In this document: piece after piece, positions 1 through 6,536 of the stretch
Layout: every line of letters starts with the position of its first letter
Numbering within the stretch: the stretch's first letter is position 1
Made by a program: the position numbers and the translations under genes
Notes under the pieces: model-generated
Told to the model about the DNA's origin: nothing
What the model saw: the letters and a program-made list of their open reading frames with translations, nothing else
The model's database searches: none
Source of the DNA: RGIG3009 sp045630765
Lineage (GTDB): Bacteria > Bacillota > Clostridia > Oscillospirales > Acutalibacteraceae
Assembly: GCA_045630765.1 (NCBI GenBank)
Contig: JAZQTM010000039.1
Span: forward strand, 1 to 15,484
Length of the DNA: 15,484 nucleotides
Direction of reading: 5' to 3'

Positions 1-563
1 ATTTGGTCGCCGGTATAAGCGTGAACAGTGGTCATGATACCGCTTTGGATCGGGGCATAGTCGTTAAGAGCTTTCGCCATCGGAGCCAAGCAGTTGGTGG
101 TGCAGGAAGCCGCGGAAATGATGTTGTCTTCAGCGGTCAAGGTTTCGTGGTTCACGTTGAAAACGATGGTTTTCAGGTCGTTGCCCGCGGGAGCGGAGAT
201 AACCACTTTCTTAGCGCCGGCATCGATGTGAGCCTGGCTCTTGTCTTTGCTGCAGTAGAAGCCGGTGCACTCGAGCACGACGTCTACGCCGATCTTGCCC
301 CAGGGCAGATCCGCAGCGTTTTTCTCGGCATAGATCTTGAGCTCTTTGCCGTCTACGGTGATGGTACCGGCTTCGTCGTCCGCCACGACGGTGTGACCGT
401 CATAACGACCCTGAGCGGTATCGTACTTCAAAAGATGAGCCAGCATGCTGGGCTGGGTAAGATCGTTGATCGCAACGATTTCGTAGCCTTCGGCGCCGAA
501 CATCTGACGGAACGCCAAACGGCCAATGCGGCCAAAGCCATTGATTGCAACTTTAACTGCCAT
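1..563 (-). CDS. gap: Glyceraldehyde-3-phosphate dehydrogenase, N-terminal part (gene runs off the left edge)
   Basis: Cytoplasmic glycolytic enzyme that converts glyceraldehyde 3-phosphate, NAD+ and phosphate to 1,3-bisphosphoglycerate and NADH. The minus strand gives 187 codons of a protein that is normally about 335 residues, so roughly the C-terminal 45% lies outside the window. Visible are the N-terminal Rossmann motif NGFGRIGR (residues 8-15), Asp34 at the end of the second strand (typical of NAD preference), the active-site segment SAASCTTNCLAP with catalytic Cys154, and His181 in HAYTGDQ. The ATG at 563 sits just downstream of a GGAGG ribosome site (complement of 573-577). The nearest upstream gene on this strand ends at 717, and a candidate promoter with a palindrome lies between them. 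The identity is certain; only the gap paralogue cannot be told from half a gene. Confidence 0.97.
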   Translation of the reverse strand, partial: MAVKVAINGFGRIGRLAFRQMFGAEGYEIVAINDLTQPSMLAHLLKYDTAQGRYDGHTVVADDEAGTITVDGKELKIYAEKNAADLPWGKIGVDVVLECTGFYCSKDKSQAHIDAGAKKVVISAPAGNDLKTIVFNVNHETLTAEDNIISAASCTTNCLAPMAKALNDYAPIQSGIMTTVHAYTGDQ

Positions 564-597
564 AACTAAATTCCTCCAATTTATTTAATCTTTTATC

Positions 598-626
598 ATA
601 TTACACTCTTTGAGCGTAATTTTCAA
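598..626 (-). promoter_or_regulatory. Candidate sigma-A promoter of gap
   Basis: On the minus strand TTGAAA (complement of 621-626) is followed by a 17-nt spacer and TAATAT (complement of 598-603). The -10 is only 4/6 to consensus. A TATGAT box slightly further downstream is a better hexamer, but its spacing to this -35 would be 20 nt. The position, about 35-60 nt upstream of the gap start, is appropriate. Confidence 0.45.
601..619. promoter_or_regulatory. 19-bp palindrome inside the gap promoter (operator candidate)
   Basis: Arms TTACACTC (601-608) and GAGCGTAA (612-619) are inverted repeats with one mismatch around a 3-nt TTT centre. The element fills the spacer between the proposed -35 and -10 boxes, where a bound repressor would block RNA polymerase. 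It does not resemble the Rex box (TTGTGAA-N4-TTCACAA) or a CcpA cre site, so the cognate regulator is unknown. That the palindrome exists is seen directly; the operator role is inference. Confidence 0.4.
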
Positions 627-716
627 GAACTTTGATAAAATTTTAACCACCAAATCAAATTTTATACCGTTGCAGTAAGGATCGTGTTTTTAAAACGGAT
701 TTTTCGTGGATTTTGC

Positions 717-1670
717 CTAATCGTCTTCGGAGTTAGGCACCATAAACCACTCGTCGCTGATCAAATATTCCGCACCGGTGCCGTCGTTTTCCGTCTCTTG
801 CGGCTTCTCAACCTGCGTGGCATCGTCTTCACAAGGAATACCGTAACCTTGTGCAAACGCGGTAACAAACGCCAACGCAGCCACGCCGAAATCGGGTGCC
901 ATCACCAACGCGCAAGTTTCAAACGCCGCCAAATCCTGTTTGAGAAACAACGAAACTTGTGTCACGGCGCCAATTGTACACAACAAGCCCGTACAAAGGG
1001 AAAGACCGATGAAAAAGCGGGAAGGCTTTTCGGCAACCCCGCCGACGTACCGCGCAAGCGCGACGAAAAACAGCATTTCAAACACGATCATTCCCAGATC
1101 GTACATATTGCGGAACAATCCCAAGGAACTAACGTGGGAGGTAATGTAGCGAATCAGGCGCACCCAACTCCACACCACCGGCGCCAACGCCAAAAGCGGC
1201 ATAAAACGACGGCGGCAAACTCCCGCACACCACCAATTCACTGCCAACAACAAGAAAAAGGCAGCTGATGCAAGACCGACAAAAATCCACAGATATATGA
1301 GCAACGTGTCCGTGTTGCTTATCACAAGTTTTTTCGGATACGGCATAATTCCCAACGTAAACCATTCGTGCGCGATCACTGCCGACGCTGCTAACAGCGC
1401 TGCTCCCGTAAGAGCCGCTGCTGCCGCCGACACGTGTGCCGCACGTCCGCCCACCGTGATCGGTGTGGGCTTTTTTAACGCACACAACGTCAGCAACACG
1501 GCAGTCAGCACAACCGTAACGCCCAGCATAATACCGTACGGCAACGGTTTCTCAAACGCTGTGGGTGTCAAGGCCGTTCGCCAAATCGCGAGCAGTCCCG
1601 CCGCCACCGCCGTCAGCACGCAAAGTTGTCGCAGCTGTTGCTGTGTGATTCCCTTTTTTTGTCGTTTCAT
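717..1670 (-). CDS. Polytopic membrane protein of unknown function
   Basis: I do not recognise this family. From the ATG at 1670 it is 317 residues: a basic N-terminus (MKRQKKG), then about seven to eight hydrophobic segments (roughly residues 13-31, 45-65, 78-100, 122-146, 154-172, 188-210, 217-238 and 248-268), and a soluble acidic C-terminal tail rich in E and D that ends in NSEDD. The loop between segments 3 and 4 carries YPKK. Segment 5 is followed by a Trp/Arg-rich stretch (VWSWVRLIRYITSH). No catalytic or transport motif is evident. The ATG at 1670 is preferred over the in-frame GTG at 1679 because AGGTGA lies 5 nt upstream of it. The gene has its own promoter and looks monocistronic: gap follows on the same strand after about 150 nt with a separate promoter. 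No good terminator is visible after the stop. Confidence 0.85.
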   Translation of the reverse strand: MKRQKKGITQQQLRQLCVLTAVAAGLLAIWRTALTPTAFEKPLPYGIMLGVTVVLTAVLLTLCALKKPTPITVGGRAAHVSAAAAALTGAALLAASAVIAHEWFTLGIMPYPKKLVISNTDTLLIYLWIFVGLASAAFFLLLAVNWWCAGVCRRRFMPLLALAPVVWSWVRLIRYITSHVSSLGLFRNMYDLGMIVFEMLFFVALARYVGGVAEKPSRFFIGLSLCTGLLCTIGAVTQVSLFLKQDLAAFETCALVMAPDFGVAALAFVTAFAQGYGIPCEDDATQVEKPQETENDGTGAEYLISDEWFMVPNSEDD

Positions 1671-1688
1671 ACGCTTCACCTAAGCTCT

Positions 1689-1716
1689 ATTTTAGCATAG
1701 TTTTATACAAAATCAA
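1689..1716 (-). promoter_or_regulatory. Sigma-A promoter of the unknown membrane protein gene
   Basis: Minus strand: TTGATT (complement of 1711-1716), 16-nt spacer, TAAAAT (complement of 1689-1694). The -10 is preceded by TGC, giving an extended -10 (TG-N-TAAAAT). It lies about 20 nt upstream of the chosen ATG at 1670, which leaves a short leader carrying the AGGTGA ribosome site. Confidence 0.65.
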
Positions 1717-1738
1717 TCACTTTTTGGCTACTCAAAAC

Positions 1739-1769
1739 ACGGCACACCGTTTATCCCACGATGTGCCGT
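1739..1769 (-). terminator. Probable terminator of the citrate synthase gene
   Basis: Perfect 8-bp stem ACGGCACA (1739-1746) / TGTGCCGT (1762-1769) with a 15-nt loop, starting 6 nt after the citrate synthase stop codon. On the minus strand it is followed by GTTTTG, a short U-tract, so termination may be incomplete. On the plus strand it is followed by CTTTTATT. Confidence 0.55.
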
Positions 1770-1775
1770 CTTTTA

Positions 1776-3134
1776 TTACCGATTGGTTAATTCAATGTAT
1801 TCCTTACCCTTGCTGAACGGCTTGTATGCCGGTCGGATAATGCGGTTTCCGGTGAGATATTCCTCTAACCGATGCGCACACCAACCACTGATACGCGCCA
1901 CCGCAAACAACGGCGTAAACAACTCCTCGGAAATGCCGAGCGAGCGGTAAACCAAACCGGAATACATATCCACGTTGGAGCAGATCGCTCGTTCGATGCC
2001 GCGAACGTTGCGCATAACTTCCGGCGCCAGACGCTCGACAGCATCCAACAAACGGAACTCGTCGCCGTATCCGTTTTTCTCCGCCATACGCGCCGCTTCT
2101 TTTTTGAGCAACACGGAACGCGGGTCGGACAAGGTATATACCGCGTGGCCCATACCGTAAATCAAGCCGGAACCGTCGCCTGCTTCGCGGCGCAGCATTT
2201 TGCCGAGATAGTCAGCAATTTCTTCGTCATCGGCAATGTCCCGTACGTTCGCCTTTATATCGTTCATCATCTGGGTGACCTTCATATTGGCACCGCCGTG
2301 ACGATGACCCTTCAAGGAACCGATTGCCGCCGCAATGGCAGAATAGGTGTCGGTACCCGACGACGTCAGCACGCGCGTCGCAAACGCCGAGTTGTTACGG
2401 CCACCGTGCTCTGCGTGCAGCATCAAGCACAGATCCAACAGTTTCGCTTCGTCATCCGTGTATTGTGCATCGGCACGAATGGTGCGCAAAATCGTCTCGG
2501 AAGTAGACAGTCCGGGAATGGTCGGGTGGAAATACATACTTTCCTTATCGTAGTAACGGCGCTTGACCTGATACGCGTACCCGAGCGCCTCCGGCAGCAT
2601 CGCGATCAGTTGAATACACTGACGCAATACATTTTCCGTGTTTTCCGGTTCGGGATGATCGTCATAAGAATACATGGCAAGCACCGAACGCGCCATTTTG
2701 TTCATAATATCCGGCGACGGCGCTTTTAAGATCATATCCTCGGCAAAATACTCCGGCAACTCACGGTTGGCAGACAGCAGTTCGCAGAAACCGCGCAATT
2801 GCTCGGCGGTGGGCAACGAACCGAACAGCAGCAGGAACACGACTTCCTCAAACCCGAAACGTCCCTGTCCGTAACTACCGTTCACCAGATCCTCGATTGC
2901 GTAACCGCGGTAGGTCAGTTCGCCCTTAACCGGCAGTTTTTCACCCTCGGACAACACGTAACCGTGAACGTTACAAATACGGGTAAGTCCCGCCACCACG
3001 CCGGTGCCGTCTGCATTGCGCAAACCGCGCTTAACGTCGTACTTATTATAACGCTCCGGATCAATTCGGTTATTTTCTTTGACTTGCTCGCATAAAGATG
3101 TAAACAAGCTGTTATTGCATGAAATATCCAACAA
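1776..3134 (-). CDS. gltA: Citrate synthase (citrate/2-methylcitrate synthase family)
   Basis: Condenses acetyl-CoA and oxaloacetate to citrate in the cytoplasm, the entry to the oxidative TCA branch and glutamate synthesis. The protein is 452 residues. The catalytic triad of the family is visible: His279 in GHRHGGAN, His330 in GMGHAVYTLSDPR and Asp389 in SNVDMYSG; the family's LHAEH motif is at 239-243. The length and the N-terminal extension of about 50 residues match the longer citrate synthases of Clostridia. The start is TTG at 3134 (a second TTG is at 3131). An in-frame TGA at 3147-3149 blocks any longer start, a GAAAGGG ribosome site lies 7 nt upstream, and a strong promoter predicts a leader of about 25 nt. 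No aconitase or isocitrate dehydrogenase gene is adjacent. 2-methylcitrate synthase activity cannot be excluded from sequence. Confidence 0.93.
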   Translation of the reverse strand: MLDISCNNSLFTSLCEQVKENNRIDPERYNKYDVKRGLRNADGTGVVAGLTRICNVHGYVLSEGEKLPVKGELTYRGYAIEDLVNGSYGQGRFGFEEVVFLLLFGSLPTAEQLRGFCELLSANRELPEYFAEDMILKAPSPDIMNKMARSVLAMYSYDDHPEPENTENVLRQCIQLIAMLPEALGYAYQVKRRYYDKESMYFHPTIPGLSTSETILRTIRADAQYTDDEAKLLDLCLMLHAEHGGRNNSAFATRVLTSSGTDTYSAIAAAIGSLKGHRHGGANMKVTQMMNDIKANVRDIADDEEIADYLGKMLRREAGDGSGLIYGMGHAVYTLSDPRSVLLKKEAARMAEKNGYGDEFRLLDAVERLAPEVMRNVRGIERAICSNVDMYSGLVYRSLGISEELFTPLFAVARISGWCAHRLEEYLTGNRIIRPAYKPFSKGKEYIELTNR

Positions 3135-3165
3135 GGAACAGCCCTTTCAATAAAATAATGTTACT

Positions 3166-3194
3166 ATTATGCACTGTACACGGAAAAAAGTCAA
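3166..3194 (-). promoter_or_regulatory. Sigma-A promoter of citrate synthase
   Basis: Minus strand: TTGACT (complement of 3189-3194), 17-nt spacer, CATAAT (complement of 3166-3171), each 5/6 to consensus. The start point would fall near 3159, about 25 nt before the TTG start codon. The -35 box lies in the leader of the divergent spoIID gene, so the two transcription units share this short intergenic region. Confidence 0.7.
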
Positions 3195-3219
3195 ATGTTT
3201 TTTGTCGGAGGATGGTTAT

Positions 3220-4197
3220 ATGAAGCCGTATATCGGGATCTGTTTGCTTTGTTATTGCTTGTTTTTACTGTTGCCGTTACCTACACTGTTGGCATCTGCC
3301 AATCCGTCGGACGAGCCGTTATCCGAAACAGATACCCCGCACGATTCACCGACCGAGCCAAACGAGGCGGTCTTCAAGGTACTGGACGCCGACGCCGGCG
3401 TTATATACACCTTTGCCGAACGGGATTTTCTTATCTATACCGTGGCATCGGAAATGCCCGCCTCTTATCCGACGGAGGCGCTCAAGGCGCAGGCGGTCGC
3501 AACATACACCTATTACACTTACGAAAAAGCCAGACAAGCCGACAACAGTGCCGCCTTGCAAGGTGCGGATTTTTCCGCCGTTCCCGCCACTTTCCCCGAA
3601 ACCTATTCGCCGGAGGGGCTTAAAAAGTACTGGGGCGACGACTACGACACGCACCTGCAGACTATCGCCGCGGCGGTGGATGCCGTTTACGGCAAACAAA
3701 TTCTGTATAACGGCTCCCCCATCTTTGCCGCGTACCACAGTTCTAATGCGGGAAAAACCGAATCCGCAAGCATCGTCTGGGGAAACGAGTTCGCGTATTT
3801 ACAACCGGTGGTTAGCAGTGGTGATACACTCTCCCCGCATTACAACACCACCGTCGTCATTCCCGATACGGAATTTGCCGCCGCATTCCCCGAACTGTCC
3901 CTGACGGGTGACGCGAGCGGGTGGATCAGCGGCACGCCGACCGTATCCGACTCGGGAAGCATTACGTCGATCTCGATCGGCGGCATCCCTTATACCGGCA
4001 AGCAAGTACGCGAAGCACTGGGATTGCGCTCTGCTTGCTTTTCGGTTACCCACGGTGATAATGGATTCACCTTCACCGTCAGCGGCTACGGTCACGGTGT
4101 CGGTATGAGCCAGTACGGTGCCAAAGCGATGGCGGAACAAGGGTTCACCTACGACGAGATCCTCCGCCACTACTATACTGACGTAACGATTAAATAA
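3220..4197 (+). CDS. spoIID: SpoIID-family protein (stage II sporulation protein D; peptidoglycan lytic transglycosylase)
   Basis: SpoIID is a membrane-anchored enzyme that cleaves peptidoglycan glycan strands during engulfment of the forespore, working with SpoIIP and SpoIIM. From the ATG at 3220 this protein has 325 residues: a hydrophobic signal/anchor at 5-27, a Pro/Glu/Thr linker (28-48), then the SpoIID domain to the C-terminus. Diagnostic stretches are VASEMPASYPTEALKAQAVA (75-94), whose Glu78 aligns with the family's catalytic Glu; YHSSNAGKTES (172-182); and GYGHGVGMSQYGAKAMA (289-305). The start is set by GGAGGA (3207-3212); an upstream in-frame ATG at 3169 lacks a ribosome site. No Cys is present in the YHSSNAG segment, where some clostridial homologues bind zinc. 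A weak hairpin (4184-4188/4199-4203, then T6) may end the transcript. A SpoIID/LytB-like wall enzyme outside sporulation is possible. Confidence 0.88.
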   Translation: MKPYIGICLLCYCLFLLLPLPTLLASANPSDEPLSETDTPHDSPTEPNEAVFKVLDADAGVIYTFAERDFLIYTVASEMPASYPTEALKAQAVATYTYYTYEKARQADNSAALQGADFSAVPATFPETYSPEGLKKYWGDDYDTHLQTIAAAVDAVYGKQILYNGSPIFAAYHSSNAGKTESASIVWGNEFAYLQPVVSSGDTLSPHYNTTVVIPDTEFAAAFPELSLTGDASGWISGTPTVSDSGSITSISIGGIPYTGKQVREALGLRSACFSVTHGDNGFTFTVSGYGHGVGMSQYGAKAMAEQGFTYDEILRHYYTDVTIK

Positions 4198-4200
4198 ACG

Positions 4201-4908
4201 TTATTTTTTCTTGTGTACGGAAAGCAACAGTTTTTCTACCCAACCCTTTTTAAAATTCAACGAAACGTATCCGACAAGTGAAATAACCGCCGCACCGATC
4301 GAATCCACGATCAGATCGGTCATCGTATCCGCAAGCGCCTGACGACCGACGAGCGCCTGCCCATCCGCCAACGTGTGTTTTTGCATATTCATCATAAGCA
4401 ATCCATCTGCCGCGAACTCATAGATCTCCCACGCGACGTCCACTGCAATGGCAAAACAAAAAGCAAACACCGCCACAAACACGGGGCTCAAATTAAACGG
4501 TACGCGATCCGTTTTGTTGAGAAACGTCAGCACCGAAAATCCAAGCGCGCCCAACGCGATCCCGCTAAACGTGTGCAAGATCGTATCCCAATAAGGGATA
4601 AGAAAATAAAACCCGCGCACCTCGCCAAGGTAGATGGAACAGTATAAAAACACCGCATACAGCACCATCATAAACGAGGGGATCTCCACGCCCCACTTGC
4701 GCTGCAACCAACGGGGAAGCAGCATGGCAAAAATGCCGAGAATGGATTGCAACAGCATCAACACGTAGTCGCTTTTAATGCGTGTGTACCCCTCGGTCGG
4801 AACGGCAGGTGCCATAATTATCGCGACCGTCACCGCAACCGTGGATACCACCATCGTAATAAAAACAACGAGCGACACGATCTGTCGCACAGAGGGCTTT
4901 TGTTTCAT
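4201..4908 (-). CDS. DUF2238 / YjdF-like integral membrane protein
   Basis: Inner-membrane protein of 235 residues with about six hydrophobic segments (roughly 8-33, 48-64, 76-94, 100-130, 140-160 and 198-216). The conserved polar signature of the DUF2238/YjdF family is visible: YWDTILHTFSG (106-116, Asp108 and His112), AWEIYEFAAD (159-168, Glu161) and DTMTDLIVDSIGA (194-206). The biochemical role of the family is not established. The ATG at 4908 is preceded by AAGGTGAT at good spacing. The gene is convergent with spoIID, with only 3 nt between the two stop codons. Its control region (4909-5012) has a TATACT -10-like box and a direct repeat but no convincing -35. Confidence 0.75.
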   Translation of the reverse strand: MKQKPSVRQIVSLVVFITMVVSTVAVTVAIIMAPAVPTEGYTRIKSDYVLMLLQSILGIFAMLLPRWLQRKWGVEIPSFMMVLYAVFLYCSIYLGEVRGFYFLIPYWDTILHTFSGIALGALGFSVLTFLNKTDRVPFNLSPVFVAVFAFCFAIAVDVAWEIYEFAADGLLMMNMQKHTLADGQALVGRQALADTMTDLIVDSIGAAVISLVGYVSLNFKKGWVEKLLLSVHKKK

Positions 4909-4957
4909 TCACGATCACCTTCTTCGCTTCCAGTATAGGTATCCCGAGGAACTTTTT

Positions 4958-4975
4958 GGTGAACAATCGGTGAAC
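4958..4975. promoter_or_regulatory. Tandem GGTGAAC direct repeat upstream of the DUF2238 gene
   Basis: Two exact GGTGAAC copies (4958-4964 and 4969-4975) are offset by 11 bp. Read on the gene's strand this is TTCACC-N5-TTCACC. The 11-bp phasing and 6-mer/N5 layout resemble the boxes bound by PhoP/OmpR-type response regulators, but only two repeats are convincing and the last base differs from the PhoP TTNACA core. It sits 50-70 nt before the start codon, in the promoter zone. Confidence 0.35.
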
Positions 4976-5012
4976 TTGTCACACCTCTTTTTATCATAAC
5001 CAAAACACAAAT

Positions 5013-5046
5013 AAAAAACTCTCGTTCTTTTGAACGAGAGTTTTTT
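5013..5046 (-). terminator. Intrinsic terminator of tRNA-Arg
   Basis: Perfect 10-bp stem ACTCTCGTTC (5018-5027) / GAACGAGAGT (5032-5041) with a TTTT loop, flanked by A5 and T6 runs. On the minus strand it begins directly after the tRNA CCA end and is followed by a run of U. It is symmetrical enough to act on both strands. Confidence 0.85.
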
Positions 5047-5120
5047 GGCGCCCCCTGCGCGAATCGAACGCACAACTAACCCTTAGGAGGGGTTTATTAT
5101 ATCCATTTAACTAAGGGGGC
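5046..5120 (-). tRNA. tRNA-Arg (anticodon CCU) with encoded CCA
   Basis: The minus strand folds into a complete cloverleaf: acceptor GCCCCCT pairs with AGGGGGC; D arm GTTA/TAAT with GG in the loop; anticodon arm AACCC/GGGTT around loop CTCCTAA, anticodon CCT at 5085-5087 with U33; 4-nt variable loop; T arm GTGCG/CGCGC around TTCGATT; discriminator G; and a templated CCA (5046-5048). It reads AGG codons. It stands alone, with its own promoter and terminator, between the DUF2238 gene and the YerB gene. The stretch 4909-5239 otherwise holds only this tRNA and the regulatory sites listed. Confidence 0.95.
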
Positions 5121-5138
5121 TTGTTAAAAGACAGGATA

Positions 5139-5166
5139 ATTATACCATGTAATTTTTCCTTGTCAA
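5139..5166 (-). promoter_or_regulatory. Consensus sigma-A promoter of tRNA-Arg
   Basis: Minus strand: perfect TTGACA (complement of 5161-5166), 16-nt spacer, perfect TATAAT (complement of 5139-5144), ending about 18 nt before the mature tRNA 5' end at 5120. This is the strongest promoter in the window, as expected for a stable RNA gene. Confidence 0.88.
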
Positions 5167-5170
5167 TTGA

Positions 5171-5199
5171 TTGCTTTTTGTGAAAGTTGGTGTTATACT
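5171..5199 (+). promoter_or_regulatory. Probable sigma-A promoter of the YerB lipoprotein gene
   Basis: TTGCTT (5171-5176, 3/6), 17-nt spacer, TATACT (5194-5199, 5/6), about 40 nt before the ATG at 5240. It is back-to-back with the tRNA promoter: the two -35 boxes are 4 nt apart. Confidence 0.55.
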
Positions 5200-5239
5200 T
5201 TAGAAAATAGCGTTTTTGATCGAAAAGGAGTTCTTACGT

Positions 5240-6289
5240 ATGAAAAAAATCGTTGCGCTTGCATTAGTTTTGGTGCTGATTTGCGGTATGACCGCTTGTT
5301 CAAAGCCGCAAGAGCCGACCGAAACGACAACCGTTCCCACCACGACCACCACACAGTCGTTGAAAGGAATCAACTTACTCACGGGCGAAAAAACGGGTGA
5401 TTCCGTATCCTCCCGCCCGATCGGTATTATGATGCCGAACGACAGCGCAACGATCGGAAAACAAATCGGTATCGACAAGGCGGATTTCATTATGGAAACC
5501 GAAACGGAAGGTTCTATTCCCCGCGTGTTAGCGGTCTTCCGCAGTATGGAAACCTTGCCGGATAAAGTGGGTCCGATCCGCAGCGCCCGTACGCCTTTCA
5601 TTTCGACAGCACGTGCGCTGGATCTCGTTTACGTTCACGTTGGCGGAAGCTTGCAGGCACGGTCCATGCTCAAAACCGGTATTTTGGACAACTTTGACGC
5701 GATGTCCGACGGTCAAACGTTTTGGCGTGACAACCAGCTGAAAGCCGCCATCGACTACACGCACAGTGTTGCAACCAGCCGAGAGGGCATTTTGGCACGT
5801 GCCGAAAAGAGCAACATCCGCATGGAAGCCAACAAAGCGTTCCCCTTCAAATTCAGCGAAACGGAAAAGAAGGGCAGCAGCGTTGCCAACACCGTTCAGC
5901 TTCGTACCACCGCCAGTCACACGGTAACGTTCAAATACGATGCCGCCACCAAAACGTATGCCAAAAACATCGGCAAAATTGACTCCTGCAAACCGCATAA
6001 AACGATGGACGGAAAGCAGCTTACCTTCACGAACGTGTTGGTATTATACGCAACAAAATACGCCGAAGTCACCGACGCCGGCAAAGGCAACACCTGCAAC
6101 TTTGAAAACGGAACCGGCAAAGGCTACCTGATCTCGAACGGCACCTACCGTGAGATCACCTTTACCCGCACGGATACGTCGATCGCCATTATGGAAAAAG
6201 ACGGCACCACAACGGCGCTGCTCAACAAAGGTAAAACGTATATGTTCCTCGTTGATAAAACGCTTGCCGGAAAAGAAATCTTCCAATAA
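5240..6289 (+). CDS. yerB: YerB-family lipoprotein (DUF3048)
   Basis: Secreted, lipid-anchored protein of unknown biochemical function. From the ATG at 5240 (AAAGGAG 10 nt upstream) it is 349 residues: signal peptide 1-19, lipobox MTAC with lipidated Cys20, a Thr/Pro-rich linker (25-40), then the two-part DUF3048 fold. Family hallmarks are RPIGIMMPNDSATIGKQIGIDKADFI (59-84), the E-x-EG-x-IPR-x-LAVF segment (87-100) and GPIRSAR (111-117) in the N-terminal domain; the C-terminal domain (about 215-349) has the alternating strand pattern ending in GKTYMFLVDKTLAGKEIF. A start at 5216 was rejected for want of a ribosome site. In B. subtilis yerB lies by pcrB-pcrA-ligA; none of those is here. The gene is monocistronic with a strong terminator. 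Confidence 0.88.
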   Translation: MKKIVALALVLVLICGMTACSKPQEPTETTTVPTTTTTQSLKGINLLTGEKTGDSVSSRPIGIMMPNDSATIGKQIGIDKADFIMETETEGSIPRVLAVFRSMETLPDKVGPIRSARTPFISTARALDLVYVHVGGSLQARSMLKTGILDNFDAMSDGQTFWRDNQLKAAIDYTHSVATSREGILARAEKSNIRMEANKAFPFKFSETEKKGSSVANTVQLRTTASHTVTFKYDAATKTYAKNIGKIDSCKPHKTMDGKQLTFTNVLVLYATKYAEVTDAGKGNTCNFENGTGKGYLISNGTYREITFTRTDTSIAIMEKDGTTTALLNKGKTYMFLVDKTLAGKEIFQ

Positions 6290-6294
6290 AAGAT

Positions 6295-6327
6295 AAAAAG
6301 AGCCGCTCAAACGAGCGGCTCTTTTTT
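6295..6327 (+). terminator. Bidirectional terminator between yerB and the mnmG-rsmG-DUF896 operon
   Basis: Perfect stem GAGCCGCTC (6300-6308) / GAGCGGCTC (6313-6321) with an AAAC loop, flanked by A5 (6295-6299) and T6 (6322-6327). It follows the yerB stop by about 10 nt, and the stop codon of the minus-strand DUF896 gene at 6326 touches its other flank. It can therefore end both converging transcripts. Confidence 0.9.
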
Positions 6328-6532
6328 AATGCTTGATTCCACGAAGCGGTTCGACCGTACCGTCAGGTCGCTCGACCGTAGTGTTATCCAAGATCTGCTT
6401 CATATTCGAGCGGAATTCACGGATATATTCTTCCCGCAACTGCTGCCGTTCGTTTTGTTCCTCGGCTGTCAGCTCGCGCTCACGTGACAAGCGTGTGAGT
6501 TCGCTGATCCGATCCATTTTTCGTTGCTGCAT
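6326..6532 (-). CDS. DUF896 small protein (YnzC-like)
   Basis: Cytoplasmic protein of 68 residues, typical for the DUF896/YnzC family found across Firmicutes. It has two helices forming a charged helical hairpin (RKMDRISELTRLSRERELTAEEQNERQQLREEYIREFRSN, residues 4-43) and a short C-terminal tail (TTVERPDGTVEPLRGIKH). The pattern R-I-x-E-L-x-R-L-x-R and LT-x-EE-x-x-E-x-x-LR is the family signature. The molecular role is not known; the B. subtilis relatives are linked to the SOS and sporulation genes by location only. The ATG at 6532 is chosen because GGGGTGAT lies just upstream, inside the end of rsmG. Only 4 nt separate it from the rsmG stop, so the two are likely translationally coupled. 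Confidence 0.85.
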   Translation of the reverse strand: MQQRKMDRISELTRLSRERELTAEEQNERQQLREEYIREFRSNMKQILDNTTVERPDGTVEPLRGIKH

Positions 6533-6536
6533 AGTA

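Noticed and set aside
3..569. 188-codon plus-strand frame opposite gap
   Set aside because: It mirrors the conserved GAPDH coding sequence on the other strand and has no family resemblance of its own.
684..1268. Several plus-strand frames of 60-194 codons across the unknown membrane protein gene
   Set aside because: All overlap a minus-strand frame with clear transmembrane periodicity, a promoter and a ribosome site. The plus frames have basic, low-structure shadow composition.
1872..2729. 285-codon open frame on the plus strand opposite citrate synthase
   Set aside because: It is antisense to a gene with all catalytic motifs of citrate synthase, is rich in His/Arg/Thr as shadow frames are, and has no ribosome site or recognisable domain.
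4184..4209. Weak terminator over the spoIID stop codon
   Set aside because: Stem of only 5 bp (TAACG/CGTTA) with a 10-nt loop before T6. Possible, but too weak to list as a feature.
5046..5120. tRNA-Arg as an integration (att) site of a mobile element
   Set aside because: No integrase gene and no repeated tRNA 3' end are present in the window; neighbours are ordinary chromosomal genes.
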